Positions 18,636 to 30,119 of a stretch of 45,323 nucleotides of DNA are shown here, one piece after another. Source of the stretch: Comamonadaceae bacterium (GTDB taxonomy: Bacteria; Pseudomonadota; Gammaproteobacteria; Burkholderiales; Burkholderiaceae_C); contig JAIXUC010000036.1 in NCBI GenBank assembly GCA_027483665.1, positions 1 to 45,323 of the forward strand, in the 5' to 3' direction. The notes beneath the pieces were generated by a model. That model did not search any database. It worked only from the letters and a program-made list of their open reading frames with translations, and was not told where the DNA came from. A program made the translations under genes and the position numbers. Numbering within the stretch: the stretch's first letter is position 1; each line of letters opens with the position of its first letter.

Positions 18636-20009
18636 TCAGTCGGGCAGCCGCTCGCCGTGCAGCGCGAGGTCGAGGCCGCGCTGCTCGGCCTCGGGCTTGA
18701 CGCGCATGCCCACCACCAGCAACGTGAGCCACAGCAGCAGCAAGGTCGCCACGGCGCTGTAAGCCGCCACGCCCAGAGCAGCAATGGCCTGCGTGACCAC
18801 GCTCCCCGTCACGCCAGAGATGTCGCTGCTGGCAAACAAGCCCGTGAGCAAGGAACCCACCAGACCGCCGATGGCGTGTACGCCAAAAACATCGAGCGAG
18901 TCGTCGGCCTTGAGCAGGCGCTTGAGGGCTGTAGCCCCCCAGTAGCAAGCCACGCCTGCGCACAAGCCGATCACCAGGGCAGCGCCCGGCGTCACAAAAC
19001 CAGCCGCTGGTGTGATGGCCACCAAACCGGCGACCACGCCCGAGCACAAGCCCAGCAGCGTGGGCTTGCCACGCAGCACGCCTTCGGTCACCAGCCAGGC
19101 CAGCGCACCGGCCGAAGCCGCAATGTGCGTGACCAGCATTGCCAAGCCGGCACGGCCATCTGCAGCGACCGCAGAGCCCGCGTTAAAACCAAACCAGCCC
19201 ACCCACAACAAACCGGTTCCTGCCATCGTGAGCGCCAGGCTGTAGGGCTGAAAGGGTTCGCGGCCGTAGCCTTGCCGTACACCCAGAAAGTAAGCGCAGG
19301 TCAAGCCGGCCACCCCAGCGTTGATGTGCACGACCGAGCCCCCGGCGAAGTCCAGGGCACCGAGTTGAAAGATCCAGCCGCTGGGCTCCCAAACCCAATG
19401 CGCAATGGGCGCGTACACCAGCAGACTCCACAGCCCCATGAAAAACAGCAGCGCGCTGAAGCGCATGCGCTCCACCAAAGCGCCCACGATCAGCGCTGCC
19501 GTGATGATGGCGAACGAGAGCTGGAACATGGCAAACACCGACTCCGGCACAGCCGGTGCCAAGTGGTTCACAGCCACTTGCCCCGCCGCCTTGAGGTAGT
19601 CCATGCCCTCAAAGGCGATGCGGCTTGAGCCGCCCCACCAGCCATTGCCTGGCGTGAAGGCCCAGGAATAGCCCAGCGCAAACCACAGCAGGCTGACCAG
19701 TGCCGCAATCGCCAGCACGCTGGCCATGGTGTTGAGCACGTTCTTGCGCCGCACCATGCCGGCATAAAACAGCGCGATGCCGGGCAGGGTCATCAACAAC
19801 ACCAGAACAGTGGAGGTCAGCATCCAGGCGGTGTCGGCACCGCTGATTTGCGAGATCGGCACCATGCCAGGCGCGGCCAGGACAGCGGGTGTCGGTGCGG
19901 GCAATGGCGCAGGCGTCTGGGCCACGGCCGAGGCGGTTTGAGCGCTGGCAGTAGCAGCCCAGAACAGGCCAGCCAACACCGCGATGCCGCCCTTCAGCGG
20001 CGCTGGCAT
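18636..20009 (-). CDS. amtB: Ammonium transporter (Amt/MEP/Rh family)
   Basis: A 457-residue ammonium channel of the inner membrane. A signal peptide (MPAPLKGGIAVLAGLFWAAT, then ASAQ) is followed by the AmtB fold with 11 helices. DTAWMLTSTVLVLLMTLPGI, FYAGMVRRKNVL, GAAL-type segments, the DFAGGSVVHINAGVAGL histidine motif and the second pore histidine in DDSLDVFGVHAIGG are present. The frame is open to an ATG at 20117 with a GGAG site, giving 36 extra hydrophilic residues. Their low GC3 and their place ahead of the signal peptide argue for 20009. No glnK (PII) gene lies on either side, which is unusual for amtB. Confidence 0.94.
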   Translation of the reverse strand: MPAPLKGGIAVLAGLFWAATASAQTASAVAQTPAPLPAPTPAVLAAPGMVPISQISGADTAWMLTSTVLVLLMTLPGIALFYAGMVRRKNVLNTMASVLAIAALVSLLWFALGYSWAFTPGNGWWGGSSRIAFEGMDYLKAAGQVAVNHLAPAVPESVFAMFQLSFAIITAALIVGALVERMRFSALLFFMGLWSLLVYAPIAHWVWEPSGWIFQLGALDFAGGSVVHINAGVAGLTCAYFLGVRQGYGREPFQPYSLALTMAGTGLLWVGWFGFNAGSAVAADGRAGLAMLVTHIAASAGALAWLVTEGVLRGKPTLLGLCSGVVAGLVAITPAAGFVTPGAALVIGLCAGVACYWGATALKRLLKADDSLDVFGVHAIGGLVGSLLTGLFASSDISGVTGSVVTQAIAALGVAAYSAVATLLLLWLTLLVVGMRVKPEAEQRGLDLALHGERLPD

Positions 20010-20279
20010 TCCAACCGGCCATTGTCGGGACAGTCGCTCATTCGAGGCACTGCCAGCGGTTTGGCTGCGATGGGAGGGCCCACGCTCTTGGCCTTCGTCC
20101 GTGTGCTTTGTATGCATGGGTGCTCACTCCGTGTCCAGTGCCGATCGGATCGGGCGAGGCGTCTGTTCAGAACAGGTGCGATGGCGCTCGCCCCGGGCAC
20201 TGCTAGCAGGTCTTGTGCCAACAGCGCAGAAGACCGCAGCCCGTCTCTGCGCCTGGGTTGGCGCTGACACAATGCCGAC

Positions 20280-21038
20280 ATGGAGCTGTTCGTCGTTGCG
20301 CTGGCCTCGTTGGCGGCGGGTTTCGTGGATTCGATCGTGGGCGGCGGCGGGCTCATTTTTGTGCCGGCCTTGTTCGCCGTGTTCCCCAACACCCACCCGG
20401 CCACGTTGTTCGGCGTGAACAAAAGCGCTTCGGTGTGGGGCACAGGCATCGCCGCTTGGCAGTACAGCCGCCGGGTGCACATGCCGTGGGCCACGCTGCT
20501 GCCAGCCGCGGCAGTGGCTTTTTGCACGGCGATGCTCGGTGCTTGGGTTGTCACGGTGATTTCGCCAGACTTGTTGCGCAGAGCCTTGCCCCTGATCTTG
20601 CTGGCCGTCTTGGGCTACACCCTGTGGCGAAAAGACTTGGGGCGTGCGCATCAACCGCGTTTCTCGGGGCGCACCGAGGCGCTGGCCGCCTGCACCGTGG
20701 GCGGGGTGATTGGTTTCTACGACGGCTTTTTTGGCCCCGGCACTGGGAGCTTTCTGGTCTTTTTGCTGGTGCGCTGGCTGGGCTACGACTTCTTGCACGC
20801 CTCAGCCGGTGCCAAGCTCATCAACACCGCCAGCAATCTCGCCGCTTTGGGGCTGTTCGCGGCCAAGGGCCACGTGTGGTGGCATTACGCCGTGGTGCTG
20901 GCTGTGGCCAATGTGGTGGGCAGCTTGCTGGGTACACGGCTGGCGCTCAAGCACGGTGCGGGTTTCGTTCGCGCCATGTTCATCGTCGTGGTCGGTGCGC
21001 TCATCTTGAAGACCAGCTACGACGCTTTTCTGCGCTGA
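20280..21038 (+). CDS. TSUP family (TauE/SafE) anion permease
   Basis: 252 residues, about eight membrane helices, the family's normal length. The first TauE/SafE repeat starts with LASLAAGFVDSIVGGGGLI, and the second with VGGVIGFYDGFFGPGTGSF, the twin glycine-rich motifs that define the family. Members export or import sulfite, sulfoacetate, organosulfonates or other organic anions; the substrate is not predictable here. It is divergent from amtB over about 270 bp and convergent with mrdA. Confidence 0.92.
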   Translation: MELFVVALASLAAGFVDSIVGGGGLIFVPALFAVFPNTHPATLFGVNKSASVWGTGIAAWQYSRRVHMPWATLLPAAAVAFCTAMLGAWVVTVISPDLLRRALPLILLAVLGYTLWRKDLGRAHQPRFSGRTEALAACTVGGVIGFYDGFFGPGTGSFLVFLLVRWLGYDFLHASAGAKLINTASNLAALGLFAAKGHVWWHYAVVLAVANVVGSLLGTRLALKHGAGFVRAMFIVVVGALILKTSYDAFLR

Positions 21039-21076
21039 AGCAGGCCGCTCATGCTGCGCGGCGGCCGTGGCGCGTC

Positions 21077-23161
21077 TTATGGCCTGCTGCGCTCGGAGCG
21101 CTCGGCTGCGACGGGCGTAACGCCAGCGCCCACAGGAACCGGCGCAGGTGCAGCGACAGGCACACGCGCAGGCACAGGCACCGGCGAGGTCGTTGCAGAG
21201 CGCGCCAAATCGGCTGTGCCGGGCAGCAGCGGCACATCGACTGCGCGACGCGGCGTGCCCAAGGGCGCTGCTGCCTCACCCTTTTGCGAGGCAGCGATGT
21301 CTTGCTCGCTGGGGTACTGCCCCATCAGCCAGTAATCGAACACACGCCGCGCAATGGGGGCCGCGTGCTGGGCGCCGAAGCCCGCGTTCTCCACGACCAC
21401 GGCCAGCGCAATCTTGGGGTCGGTGGCAGGTGCATAGGCCATGTACAGCGCGTGGTCGCGTTCATGCTCTTCCAGCTTGCGCGCGTCGTACTTTTCTTTC
21501 TGGCCGATGGTCACGGCCTGGGCTGTGCCGGTCTTGCCTGCACTCAGGTAACCCGCGCCTGCAAAGACGCGGGCCGAAGTGCCCTCTTGCGTCACGCCGA
21601 CCAAGGCGTCGCGGATCACCGCCACATGCTCGGGCTTGTAGCCCAAGGGCTGAGGCGCTGCCACCTGTGTCGCTGTGCGCGCTTGGCTGACCGGGTCGCG
21701 CGTGGCCAGCACCAAGCGCGGCGTGTGGCGTGTGCCGCCGTTGGCCACCGTGGCTGTGGCCAGCGCCAGTTGCAGCATGGTGAAGGTGTTGTAGCCCTGG
21801 CCTATGCCCAAAGAAATGGTCTCGCCGGCGTACCACCGCTGTTGTTCCGGGCGCTTGAAGGTGTTGCGCTTCCATTCTTGGCTGGGCAAGACGCCGCGCA
21901 CTTCACCAGGTATGTCGATGCCGGTGATCTGCCCAAAGCCCAGCGGACGCATGAAGTCGTGCATGGCGTCCACGCCCAACTCGTTGGCCAGCGAGTAGTA
22001 GTAAACGTTGCTCGACTTCACGATGCTGCGGTACATGTCCACGCTGCCCAGACCTTCGTCGCCGTGGCTGCGAAAGCGGTGGTTGCCGAACATCCAGAAG
22101 CCTGGGTCATTGACCACTGTTTGCGGGCTGCGGCGGCCCAACTCGAGCGCTGCCAGTGCCATGAAGGGCTTGTAGGTCGAGCCTGGCGGATAGGTGCCGC
22201 GCAGCGCCCGGTTGAGCAGCGGACGGTCCAGCGACTCGTTGAGCGCCTGCCAGCTCTCCACATCGATGCCATCCACGAACAAGTTCGGGTCGAACGTGGG
22301 CTTGCTGACAAAGGCCAGCACCTCGCCGGTCTTGGGGTCCAGCGCCACCAGTGCGCCGCGGCGCTCGCCGAACAGGTCTTCGACCATCTTCTGCAAGCGC
22401 ACATCGATGCTCAGCACCACCGAGTGACCTGGCGCTGGCGGGGAGCTGGCCAGTCGGCGCACTGCACGGCCTGAAGCCGATTGCTCAACCCGATCGACAC
22501 CGGTCGTGCCGTGCAGCGCTTGCTCGAACGCTTGCTCTACACCCAGTTTCCCGATGTGCTCCGTGCCCCGGTAGTTGGCTGCATCGGGCGACTCTTCCAG
22601 GCGCTCTTTCTCGGCTTGGTTGATGCGGCCGATGTAGCCCACCACATGGCTGGCGGTCTCACCGAGCGGGTAGTTGCGAAACAACCTGGCCTTGATTTCC
22701 ACGCCGGGAAAACGAAAACTCTGCGCCGCAAAGCGTGCCACCTCTTCGTCGCTCAAACGCGAGCGAATGATGATGGACTCGAAATTGCGGGACTCTTCGC
22801 GTAACTTGCGAAAGCGCTTGCGGTCGCGCTGATCGATGCTGACCAGCTGCGCCAACTCGTCAATGGTCTGATCAACCGACTGAGCCACCAGCGATGGCGT
22901 GATCTCCAGCGTGTAGGCCGAATAGTTCGTGGCCAACACCACGCCGTTTCTGTCGAATATCAAACCCCTGTTGGGCACCACGGGGACGATGGCGGTGCGG
23001 TTGGTTTCGGCCTGCTGGTCCAATGCCTCGTGACGCCAGACTTGCAAGTAAACCAAGCGGGCCAGCAGCAGCACAAAAGCGAACAAGACCACGCCAGCCA
23101 CCACCAGCACGCGCAGCCTGAACTGCGCCAAGTCGGACTCGATGTCGCGCAGTTGCGTCAT
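21077..23161 (-). CDS. mrdA: Penicillin-binding protein 2 (elongasome transpeptidase)
   Basis: 694 residues; the peptidoglycan transpeptidase of the rod complex. One N-terminal membrane helix (about 17-40, VLVVAGVVLFAFVLLLARLV), a dimerisation/pedestal domain with RNYPLGETASHVVGYIGRIN, then the transpeptidase domain. That domain carries PGSTYKPFMAL (SxxK), KSSNVYYYSL (SxN) and SAGKTGTAQ (KTG). The last about 60 residues are a Pro/Val/Ala low-complexity tail, coded by repetitive GCAGGCAC-type DNA near 21140-21190. Its ATG overlaps the mreD stop by four bases. rodA, which often follows mrdA, is not here. Confidence 0.96.
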   Translation of the reverse strand: MTQLRDIESDLAQFRLRVLVVAGVVLFAFVLLLARLVYLQVWRHEALDQQAETNRTAIVPVVPNRGLIFDRNGVVLATNYSAYTLEITPSLVAQSVDQTIDELAQLVSIDQRDRKRFRKLREESRNFESIIIRSRLSDEEVARFAAQSFRFPGVEIKARLFRNYPLGETASHVVGYIGRINQAEKERLEESPDAANYRGTEHIGKLGVEQAFEQALHGTTGVDRVEQSASGRAVRRLASSPPAPGHSVVLSIDVRLQKMVEDLFGERRGALVALDPKTGEVLAFVSKPTFDPNLFVDGIDVESWQALNESLDRPLLNRALRGTYPPGSTYKPFMALAALELGRRSPQTVVNDPGFWMFGNHRFRSHGDEGLGSVDMYRSIVKSSNVYYYSLANELGVDAMHDFMRPLGFGQITGIDIPGEVRGVLPSQEWKRNTFKRPEQQRWYAGETISLGIGQGYNTFTMLQLALATATVANGGTRHTPRLVLATRDPVSQARTATQVAAPQPLGYKPEHVAVIRDALVGVTQEGTSARVFAGAGYLSAGKTGTAQAVTIGQKEKYDARKLEEHERDHALYMAYAPATDPKIALAVVVENAGFGAQHAAPIARRVFDYWLMGQYPSEQDIAASQKGEAAAPLGTPRRAVDVPLLPGTADLARSATTSPVPVPARVPVAAPAPVPVGAGVTPVAAERSERSRP

Positions 23162-23688
23162 ATGGGGCGGTTCTCGTCTGGGTCTGGTGCGCGGCGCTGC
23201 GGCGCCAACAGCACAGCAGTCACCAAAGGCCAGAGCAAAGCTTCAATAAAGGGCGCCAGCACCAGCGACCAGCTCGGAAAGCCGTCTCCGGCAAGCAAGC
23301 GCACCAGCACCACCAACAACTGCGACACGGCGAACAGCGGCAGCACTTGCAGGGCCTGTGAAGACAGCGTGAACCACAGCACCCGGCGGTGGATGCTGAC
23401 CGCGATGTAACCCAGCACCGAATAGGCCAACGCGTGCTGGCCCAACATGGCACCTTGATGGACGTCCATGAACATGCCGAACAAAAAGCACACACCGACT
23501 CCAATGCGCTGCGGCTGGTGAATCGACCAGAAAACCAGCACCACGGCGACTGCATCGGGCGCCCATGCGGCACGCCCCCAAAGCCCCATGTTCTGCAAAA
23601 AATTCAGCATGAGCGCGGCCACCAAGCTGGCCCAGATGAACACCGGGCTGGCGGGCAGCAACAACTGCTGGCCTTGTCGCATGATCAT
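23158..23688 (-). CDS. mreD: Rod shape-determining protein MreD
   Basis: A 176-residue inner-membrane protein with about five or six helices (FIWASLVAALMLNFLQNMGL and others) and the family's FLFGMFMDVHQGAMLGQHAL segment. It links MreC and PBP2 in the elongation complex. It overlaps mreC at its start and mrdA at its end by four bases each (ATGA-type), so translation is coupled. A start three codons in (MRQGQQ) is equally possible. Confidence 0.93.
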   Translation of the reverse strand: MIMRQGQQLLLPASPVFIWASLVAALMLNFLQNMGLWGRAAWAPDAVAVVLVFWSIHQPQRIGVGVCFLFGMFMDVHQGAMLGQHALAYSVLGYIAVSIHRRVLWFTLSSQALQVLPLFAVSQLLVVLVRLLAGDGFPSWSLVLAPFIEALLWPLVTAVLLAPQRRAPDPDENRPI

Positions 23689-24722
23689 GGTGCGGCCCCC
23701 GCAGGGTTGGCTGTGCGCTGCGCAGCCATGGCCGATGCTGGCGCCGGTGTAAGCGCTGATGCGGGTGCTCCTGGCGCGGGCAATGCCTGCGCCGTGTTGG
23801 GCGTTGCTTGGCCACCCACAGGCCGCTCGCCCAGCGCACCCGACGCTTCAGGCCGCGCCGGTTGCGACTGCGACAAGGGTGCCAGCACCATCACCTGTCG
23901 TACCCCGCTCAGCAAAGCCAGAGGCTGCGCGTGGATGCGTGCAAAGGACGACTCGGCTCTGCGCTCCACCTGGGTCACGCGGGCCACAGCCAAGCCGGGT
24001 GGATAGACCCCATCGACACCGCTGGTGGTGAGCAAATCGTTGTCCTGCACATCGGCGTTGGTCCCCATGAAGCGCAGCTCGAGCGATCCACCGAGGGTCT
24101 CCGGGTCACCAAAAGCCACGCTGCGCTCGCCGGTGCGGGCGTTCAGCACGGGAATGGCCTGGCTGCGATCGGTCAGCAACGTGACCTCGCTGACCAAGGC
24201 GTAGACACGCGTGACCTGGCCGACCACACCCGACTCGTCGATCACCGGCGAGCCAGCCTGCACACCCGACAGCTGGCCCAAGTCGATGACCACTTTGCGC
24301 GTGAACGGGTCAGCCGCGTCGTACAGGACCTGAGCAGCCTGGCCCTGCGCGAACTGCTGCTCACGCAGACCCAACAACAACCGCAGGCGGCGGTTCTCCA
24401 GCTCCAGTTGTTCCACCCGCTGAGTGCGCGCCGCTGATCTCGCCAAAGCCAATCGGGCGCTTTGCTCGGCCTCCTGCGCCGACTCCAGCGATTGCAGGTA
24501 GTCGCCGCCGCCAGCCACCAAACGCACCGGCTGCAACACGGCCCATTGAATGGGAAAGAGCACGGCGGCTACAGCGCCGCGCAGCGGCCCACTCAGACCC
24601 AGCCGGGTATCGGCCACCATCAGAAAAAGGGCTGCTGCGCTGAACAGCACCAACTTGGTAAAAGCCGAGGTGCCCTGTCTGAAGAAGGGCGGCGGCGTTC
24701 GGTCGAGGGTCCCGAGTGGCAT
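23685..24722 (-). CDS. mreC: Rod shape-determining protein MreC
   Basis: 345 residues, bitopic, with a large periplasmic part. N-terminal cytoplasmic stub, a membrane helix at about 25-42 (LVLFSAAALFLMVADTRLGL), a coiled-coil (QSLESAQEAEQSARLALARS region) and the double beta-barrel core with DPFTRKVVIDLGQLSGVQAG, DESGVVGQVTRV and LLTTSGVDGVYPPGLAVARV. The C-terminal about 80 residues are Pro/Ala-rich and probably disordered. MreC scaffolds PBP2 on the periplasmic side. Sits 62 bp after mreB. Confidence 0.95.
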   Translation of the reverse strand: MPLGTLDRTPPPFFRQGTSAFTKLVLFSAAALFLMVADTRLGLSGPLRGAVAAVLFPIQWAVLQPVRLVAGGGDYLQSLESAQEAEQSARLALARSAARTQRVEQLELENRRLRLLLGLREQQFAQGQAAQVLYDAADPFTRKVVIDLGQLSGVQAGSPVIDESGVVGQVTRVYALVSEVTLLTDRSQAIPVLNARTGERSVAFGDPETLGGSLELRFMGTNADVQDNDLLTTSGVDGVYPPGLAVARVTQVERRAESSFARIHAQPLALLSGVRQVMVLAPLSQSQPARPEASGALGERPVGGQATPNTAQALPAPGAPASALTPAPASAMAAQRTANPAGAAP

Positions 24723-24784
24723 GGCGCGCTGGTGGACTCAAGACCCGGGACTGGGCGCGGCTTAGGCGGTGAGCCGTGGGCGCG

Positions 24785-25948
<1,164 letters not shown>

Positions 25949-26064
25949 TCAGTGCCTTCAGCAAAGGCCGGATAATAACCGAGCGCTCTCTGAAAAAGCC
26001 TTGTTTTGCGGTGTTTTGCACCCTCAATCGCTCCCGTTACACCTGGTTTCCAAACCCTCCCCAT

Positions 26065-26364
26065 ATGGCCCTCACACCCGGCGACATCGCCCGCATCGCA
26101 CAACTGGCCCGACTGGACCTGACCGACCGACAGCAATCGCTGATGCTGGGTCAGATCAATGGTTTCTTCGATTTGGTCGAGCAGATGGGCCAAGTGAACA
26201 CCGCAGGCGTCGAGCCGCTGGCTCACCCCATTGAAACCGTGCGCGACATCGCCCTGCGTTTGCGCGAAGACAAAGCCACCGAGCCCAACGAGCGCGAAGC
26301 CAACCAACAGAGCGCGCCGCTGGTCGAACGCGGTCTGTACCTCGTGCCCCGTGTGATCGAGTAA
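26065..26364 (+). CDS. gatC: Asp-tRNA(Asn)/Glu-tRNA(Gln) amidotransferase subunit C
   Basis: A 99-residue small subunit that wraps around GatA and GatB. It opens [20 protein letters not shown], the usual GatC start, and ends in [15 protein letters not shown] 26065 has no clear Shine-Dalgarno site (CCCTCCCC just upstream). First gene of gatCAB. The heterotrimer converts misacylated Glu-tRNA(Gln) and/or Asp-tRNA(Asn) into the correct species. Confidence 0.95.
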   Translation: MALTPGDIARIAQLARLDLTDRQQSLMLGQINGFFDLVEQMGQVNTAGVEPLAHPIETVRDIALRLREDKATEPNEREANQQSAPLVERGLYLVPRVIE

Positions 26365-26377
26365 GGCGCGCAGCACC

Positions 26378-27853
26378 ATGAACGATTTACACGACTTGAG
26401 TGTGGCCGAATTGGCAGCGCTGCTGCGCCGGCGCGAGACCTCTGCCGTTGAAGTGGCTCGTCACTTTCTGGGCCGAGTTCACGCTCAACCAAACTTGGGG
26501 GCCTTCCTGGCCACCGATGAGACTGTCACGCTGGCTCAAGCGGCAGCAGCCGACGCCCGCTTGGCCGCTGGTGACAGCGCACCGCTGCTGGGTGTGCCAG
26601 TGGCACACAAAGACGTGTTCGTTACGCGAGAGTTCCCCAGCACGGCAGGCTCGAAAATGTTGCAGGGCTACCGCTCCCCGTTCGATGCCACGGTGGTGCA
26701 GCGCTTGGGTGTGCAGACTGGCGCTGGCATGGTCAGTTTGGGCAAGCTCAATTGCGACGAGTTCGCCATGGGTTCTTCCAACGAGAACTCTGCTTACGGA
26801 CCGGTGCAAAACCCATGGGACCACCAACGTGTTCCAGGTGGCTCCAGCGGCGGCAGCGCAGCCGCTGTGGCCGCGCGCCTCACGCCAGCGGCCACCGGCA
26901 CCGACACCGGTGGCTCCATTCGCCAGCCTGCTGCTTTTTGCGGCGTCACCGGCATCAAGCCCACTTACGGACGCGCTTCGCGCTACGGCATGGTGGCCTT
27001 CGCCTCCAGCCTCGACCAGGCCGGGCCACTGGCCCGCAGTGCCGAGGACTGCGCGCTACTGCTCTCGGCCATGTGCGGGCCAGACCCAGACCGTGACTCG
27101 ACTTCGCTGGACGACCCAACCCCTGATTTCAGCGCAGCACTGAAAGCCACGCCAGAGCGGCTGGACGGACTGCGCATTGGGATGCCGACTGAGTTTTTCG
27201 GGCCAGGCTTATCGGGTGATGTGCGCGCTGCGGTGCAGGCAGCACTGCAAACCTTTGAGGATTTGGGTGCGCGCGTTGTGGAGATCACGCTGCCCAGAAC
27301 CGAGTTGGCCATTCCCGTGTACTACATCATTGCCCCTGCCGAGGCCAGCTCCAATCTGAGCCGTTTCGACGGCGTGCGCTACGGACACCGCAGCGCCAAC
27401 CCGAAAGATCTGGCCGACCTTTATCGAAGCAGCCGCAGCGAAGGCTTCGGTGCTGAGGTGCAGCGGCGCATCATGATCGGCACCTATGTGCTGAGCCACG
27501 GCTACTACGACGCTTACTACCTGCAAGCGCAAAAGATTCGCCGCCTGATCGCCGACGACTTCCAGCGCGCCTTCACCCAATGTGACCTGATCGCAGGTCC
27601 AGTCGCGCCTACGGTGGCATGGAAGCTGGGCGAAAAGTCCGACGACCCTGTGGCCAACTACCTGGCCGACATCTTCACCCTGCCCGCCTCACTGGCAGGC
27701 CTGCCCGGCATGAGCCTGCCCTGCGGTTTCGGGGAGGCCGGCATGCCCGTTGGCTTGCAGCTCATTGGCAATTACCTCGAAGAATCGCGGCTGTTGCAGG
27801 CCGCGCACCGCTTCCAGCAAGCGACCGACTGGCACCAACGCAAGCCCGCATGA
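26378..27853 (+). CDS. gatA: Asp-tRNA(Asn)/Glu-tRNA(Gln) amidotransferase subunit A
   Basis: 491-residue amidase subunit that releases ammonia from glutamine. The Ser-cisSer-Lys triad is intact: Lys78 in PVAHKDVF, Ser156 in GGSSGGSAA and nucleophile Ser180 in [26 protein letters not shown] and [11 protein letters not shown] are further amidase-signature segments. It starts 13 bp after gatC, and its TGA overlaps the gatB ATG. Confidence 0.97.
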   Translation: MNDLHDLSVAELAALLRRRETSAVEVARHFLGRVHAQPNLGAFLATDETVTLAQAAAADARLAAGDSAPLLGVPVAHKDVFVTREFPSTAGSKMLQGYRSPFDATVVQRLGVQTGAGMVSLGKLNCDEFAMGSSNENSAYGPVQNPWDHQRVPGGSSGGSAAAVAARLTPAATGTDTGGSIRQPAAFCGVTGIKPTYGRASRYGMVAFASSLDQAGPLARSAEDCALLLSAMCGPDPDRDSTSLDDPTPDFSAALKATPERLDGLRIGMPTEFFGPGLSGDVRAAVQAALQTFEDLGARVVEITLPRTELAIPVYYIIAPAEASSNLSRFDGVRYGHRSANPKDLADLYRSSRSEGFGAEVQRRIMIGTYVLSHGYYDAYYLQAQKIRRLIADDFQRAFTQCDLIAGPVAPTVAWKLGEKSDDPVANYLADIFTLPASLAGLPGMSLPCGFGEAGMPVGLQLIGNYLEESRLLQAAHRFQQATDWHQRKPA

Positions 27854-29427
27854 CCAAGCCTGACGCCACCGCCATGCCCACGACCCACACACATCTCAGC
27901 GCAGCAAGCGCACCCGCGGCAGTCGCCACAGATGCTGATCGCCAGCAGCCCACTGGTCTGCTGGTGCGCGGCTATGAAGTCGTCATCGGCTTCGAGACGC
28001 ACACGCAGCTCTCGACCGTCAGCAAGATCTTCAGCCGCGCCTCTACAGCCTTTGGTGCCGAGCCCAACACGCAGGCTTGCGCGGTGGATTTGGCGTTGCC
28101 CGGCACGTTGCCGGTGATGAACCGTGGCGCAGTCGAGCGCGCCATTCGGTTTGGCTTGGCGGTGGGCGCACACATTGCACCGCGCAGCGTGTTCGCCCGC
28201 AAGAACTACTTCTACCCCGACCTGCCCAAGGGCTACCAGATTAGCCAGTACGAAGTGCCGGTGGTGCAAGGCGGTGCCGTGTCGTTTTGGCTGGGCGAGG
28301 AGCACAAGACCGTGCGCCTGGTGCGCGCGCACCTGGAGGAAGACGCGGGCAAATCGCTGCACGAAGACTTTGTGGGCATGAGCGGCATCGACCTGAACCG
28401 CGCCGGCACGCCGCTGCTGGAAATCGTGACCGAACCCGACATGCGTTCTTCGTCCGAGGCCGTGGCTTACGCGCGCGAGCTGCACAAGATCGTCACCTGG
28501 ATTGGCATTTGTGACGGCAACATGCAAGAGGGCAGCTTCCGCTGCGACGCCAACGTGTCGGTGCGCCGACCGGGCCAGCCTTTGGGCACGCGCCGCGAGA
28601 TCAAAAACTTGAACAGCTTCAAGTTCATGCAGCAGGCCATCGACTTCGAGGTGCGCTGGCAGATCGAGCAATTGGAAGACGGGTTGGCCATTCAACAAGC
28701 CACCGTGCTGTTCGACCCCGAGACTGGCGAAACCCGTGCCATGCGCACCAAGGAAGACGCTGCAGATTACCGCTATTTCCCAGACCCAGATTTGCCCCCG
28801 CTGGTGGTCTCTGCCGAATGGGTCGACGAGGTTCGGCAACAGATGCCGGAGTTGCCGCGCCTGCGCGCGCAGCGTCTGGCGCAGAGCCACACCCTGTCGG
28901 AGTACGACGCCACCACACTCACCCAAAGCCAAGCCATGGCCGACTACTTCGAAGCGACCGTGGCCGCTGGTGCAGAGCCCAAACTGGCGGCCAACTGGAT
29001 CATGGGCGAGGTCTCGCGCAAACTCAACGCTGAAGAGTTGGACATTGCTGCAGCACCGGTGCAACCCGTGGCGCTGGCGGCAGTCATCCGGCAAATCACC
29101 GAGGGCGCTGTTTCGCACAACGCGGCGCGGCAGGTGTTGGAGGCGCTGTGGACTGGGAAAGCCTTCTTCGCAGGCGGTTCGCTTGAAGAGGCTGACCAAG
29201 CCGTTGCGGCCTACATCGAAGCCAATGGCCTGCGCCAGCTCAACGACAGCGCAGCCTTGGCGCAAATGGTCGACGAGGTGATCGCCGCCAACCCGGACAA
29301 CGTGGCGCAATTCAAGGCCGGTAAAGACAAGGCCTTCAATGCACTGGTGGGGCAGGTGATGAAGAAGAGCGCGGGCAAAGCCAACCCGGCTCAGGTCAGC
29401 GAGTTGCTCAGGGCAAAGCTGGTCTGA
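27850..29427 (+). CDS. gatB: Asp-tRNA(Asn)/Glu-tRNA(Gln) amidotransferase subunit B
   Basis: 525-residue kinase/amidotransferase subunit that activates the misacylated tRNA and transfers ammonia. [46 protein letters not shown] and [14 protein letters not shown] are GatB signature segments, and a YqeY-like tail domain closes the protein ([13 protein letters not shown]). ATG 27850 overlaps the gatA stop (ATGA). About 40 residues precede the conserved core, a little longer than usual. The last 20 bases overlap the convergent DUF4124 gene. Confidence 0.97.
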   Translation: MTKPDATAMPTTHTHLSAASAPAAVATDADRQQPTGLLVRGYEVVIGFETHTQLSTVSKIFSRASTAFGAEPNTQACAVDLALPGTLPVMNRGAVERAIRFGLAVGAHIAPRSVFARKNYFYPDLPKGYQISQYEVPVVQGGAVSFWLGEEHKTVRLVRAHLEEDAGKSLHEDFVGMSGIDLNRAGTPLLEIVTEPDMRSSSEAVAYARELHKIVTWIGICDGNMQEGSFRCDANVSVRRPGQPLGTRREIKNLNSFKFMQQAIDFEVRWQIEQLEDGLAIQQATVLFDPETGETRAMRTKEDAADYRYFPDPDLPPLVVSAEWVDEVRQQMPELPRLRAQRLAQSHTLSEYDATTLTQSQAMADYFEATVAAGAEPKLAANWIMGEVSRKLNAEELDIAAAPVQPVALAAVIRQITEGAVSHNAARQVLEALWTGKAFFAGGSLEEADQAVAAYIEANGLRQLNDSAALAQMVDEVIAANPDNVAQFKAGKDKAFNALVGQVMKKSAGKANPAQVSELLRAKLV

Positions 29428-30115
29428 TGGGCAACGCGCTGGCGGGTGCCGGCCTGGAGGATTGCCCCATGGCCCAGAGCGAGGCCAGGCGCGTGTATTC
29501 CTCGTCAAAGCGCTCGTTGATGCGGCGCTTCTCGGCGTCTTGCGCTTGCAAAAAGCGCCCTTGCGCTGCGATGTTGTCGCGGTTTTCTTCGATTTGCCGC
29601 TTGAGCACCGCCGGCATGCGGGACGGGTCTTTTACATAGAACTCGGCTTCAGCTTCCAGCTTGCGACGCTCGCCGTGCAGTTCGCTGGTGCGCCGATTGG
29701 CAGCCTCGATGACGATGTCGACTTGCGCCAGCGCGTCGTTGCGCTCGCGGTCGTGGGCCACCCGGCTCGGGTACCGCGCCAGCAACACCCGGTCGCGTCG
29801 ACGCTCTTCGAGCTGTCGCGCCTGCTCGATGGCTTGACGGCGCTCAAGCTCTTGCCTCACAGCCAGCTCTTCTGCAGTGAGCGACGGGCCGATCTCGCGG
29901 CGAAGCGTGCCGCTGGCATTCAGCTCTTTCTGTACCCGGTCGTTGCACTCGAGAATGGGGCGGTCCGAGTTGAGGCGGCGACCCTTGGAATCAATGCAGG
30001 TGTAGATGCCCTGCGCCATGACAGTGCCCGCGGCGCCGACACACCAAGCGCCCACCAACAAACTCCGAAGTTGATTCCGGAAAATGCTGGAGAGGGGGGC
30101 GGGACAAGTGCTCAT
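29408..30115 (-). CDS. Exported DUF4124-type coiled-coil protein
   Basis: 235 residues. A signal peptide (hydrophobic [17 protein letters not shown], cleavage near residue 35) is followed by the DUF4124-like segment [18 protein letters not shown] with a second Cys in ILECNDR; the two cysteines could form a disulfide. The remaining about 150 residues are highly charged and heptad-like ([20 protein letters not shown]), predicted coiled coil. A periplasmic or envelope role is likely; function unknown. It starts 4 bp after the pyrE stop and ends inside the last codons of gatB on the opposite strand. Confidence 0.85.
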   Translation of the reverse strand: MSTCPAPLSSIFRNQLRSLLVGAWCVGAAGTVMAQGIYTCIDSKGRRLNSDRPILECNDRVQKELNASGTLRREIGPSLTAEELAVRQELERRQAIEQARQLEERRRDRVLLARYPSRVAHDRERNDALAQVDIVIEAANRRTSELHGERRKLEAEAEFYVKDPSRMPAVLKRQIEENRDNIAAQGRFLQAQDAEKRRINERFDEEYTRLASLWAMGQSSRPAPASALPIRPALP

Positions 30116-30119
30116 AAAG

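Noticed and set aside
20213-22474. A 750-codon plus-strand frame antisense to mrdA and over the TSUP gene
   Set aside because: mrdA and TSUP motifs on the other frames are unambiguous; the shadow has no recognisable domains.
25970-26000. TATTAT hexamer upstream of mreB as a -10 box
   Set aside because: No acceptable -35 sequence lies 16-18 bases away, so a promoter is not claimed.
27772-29508. A 578-codon minus-strand frame opposite gatB
   Set aside because: gatB signature segments are intact on the plus strand; no domain in the antisense frame.
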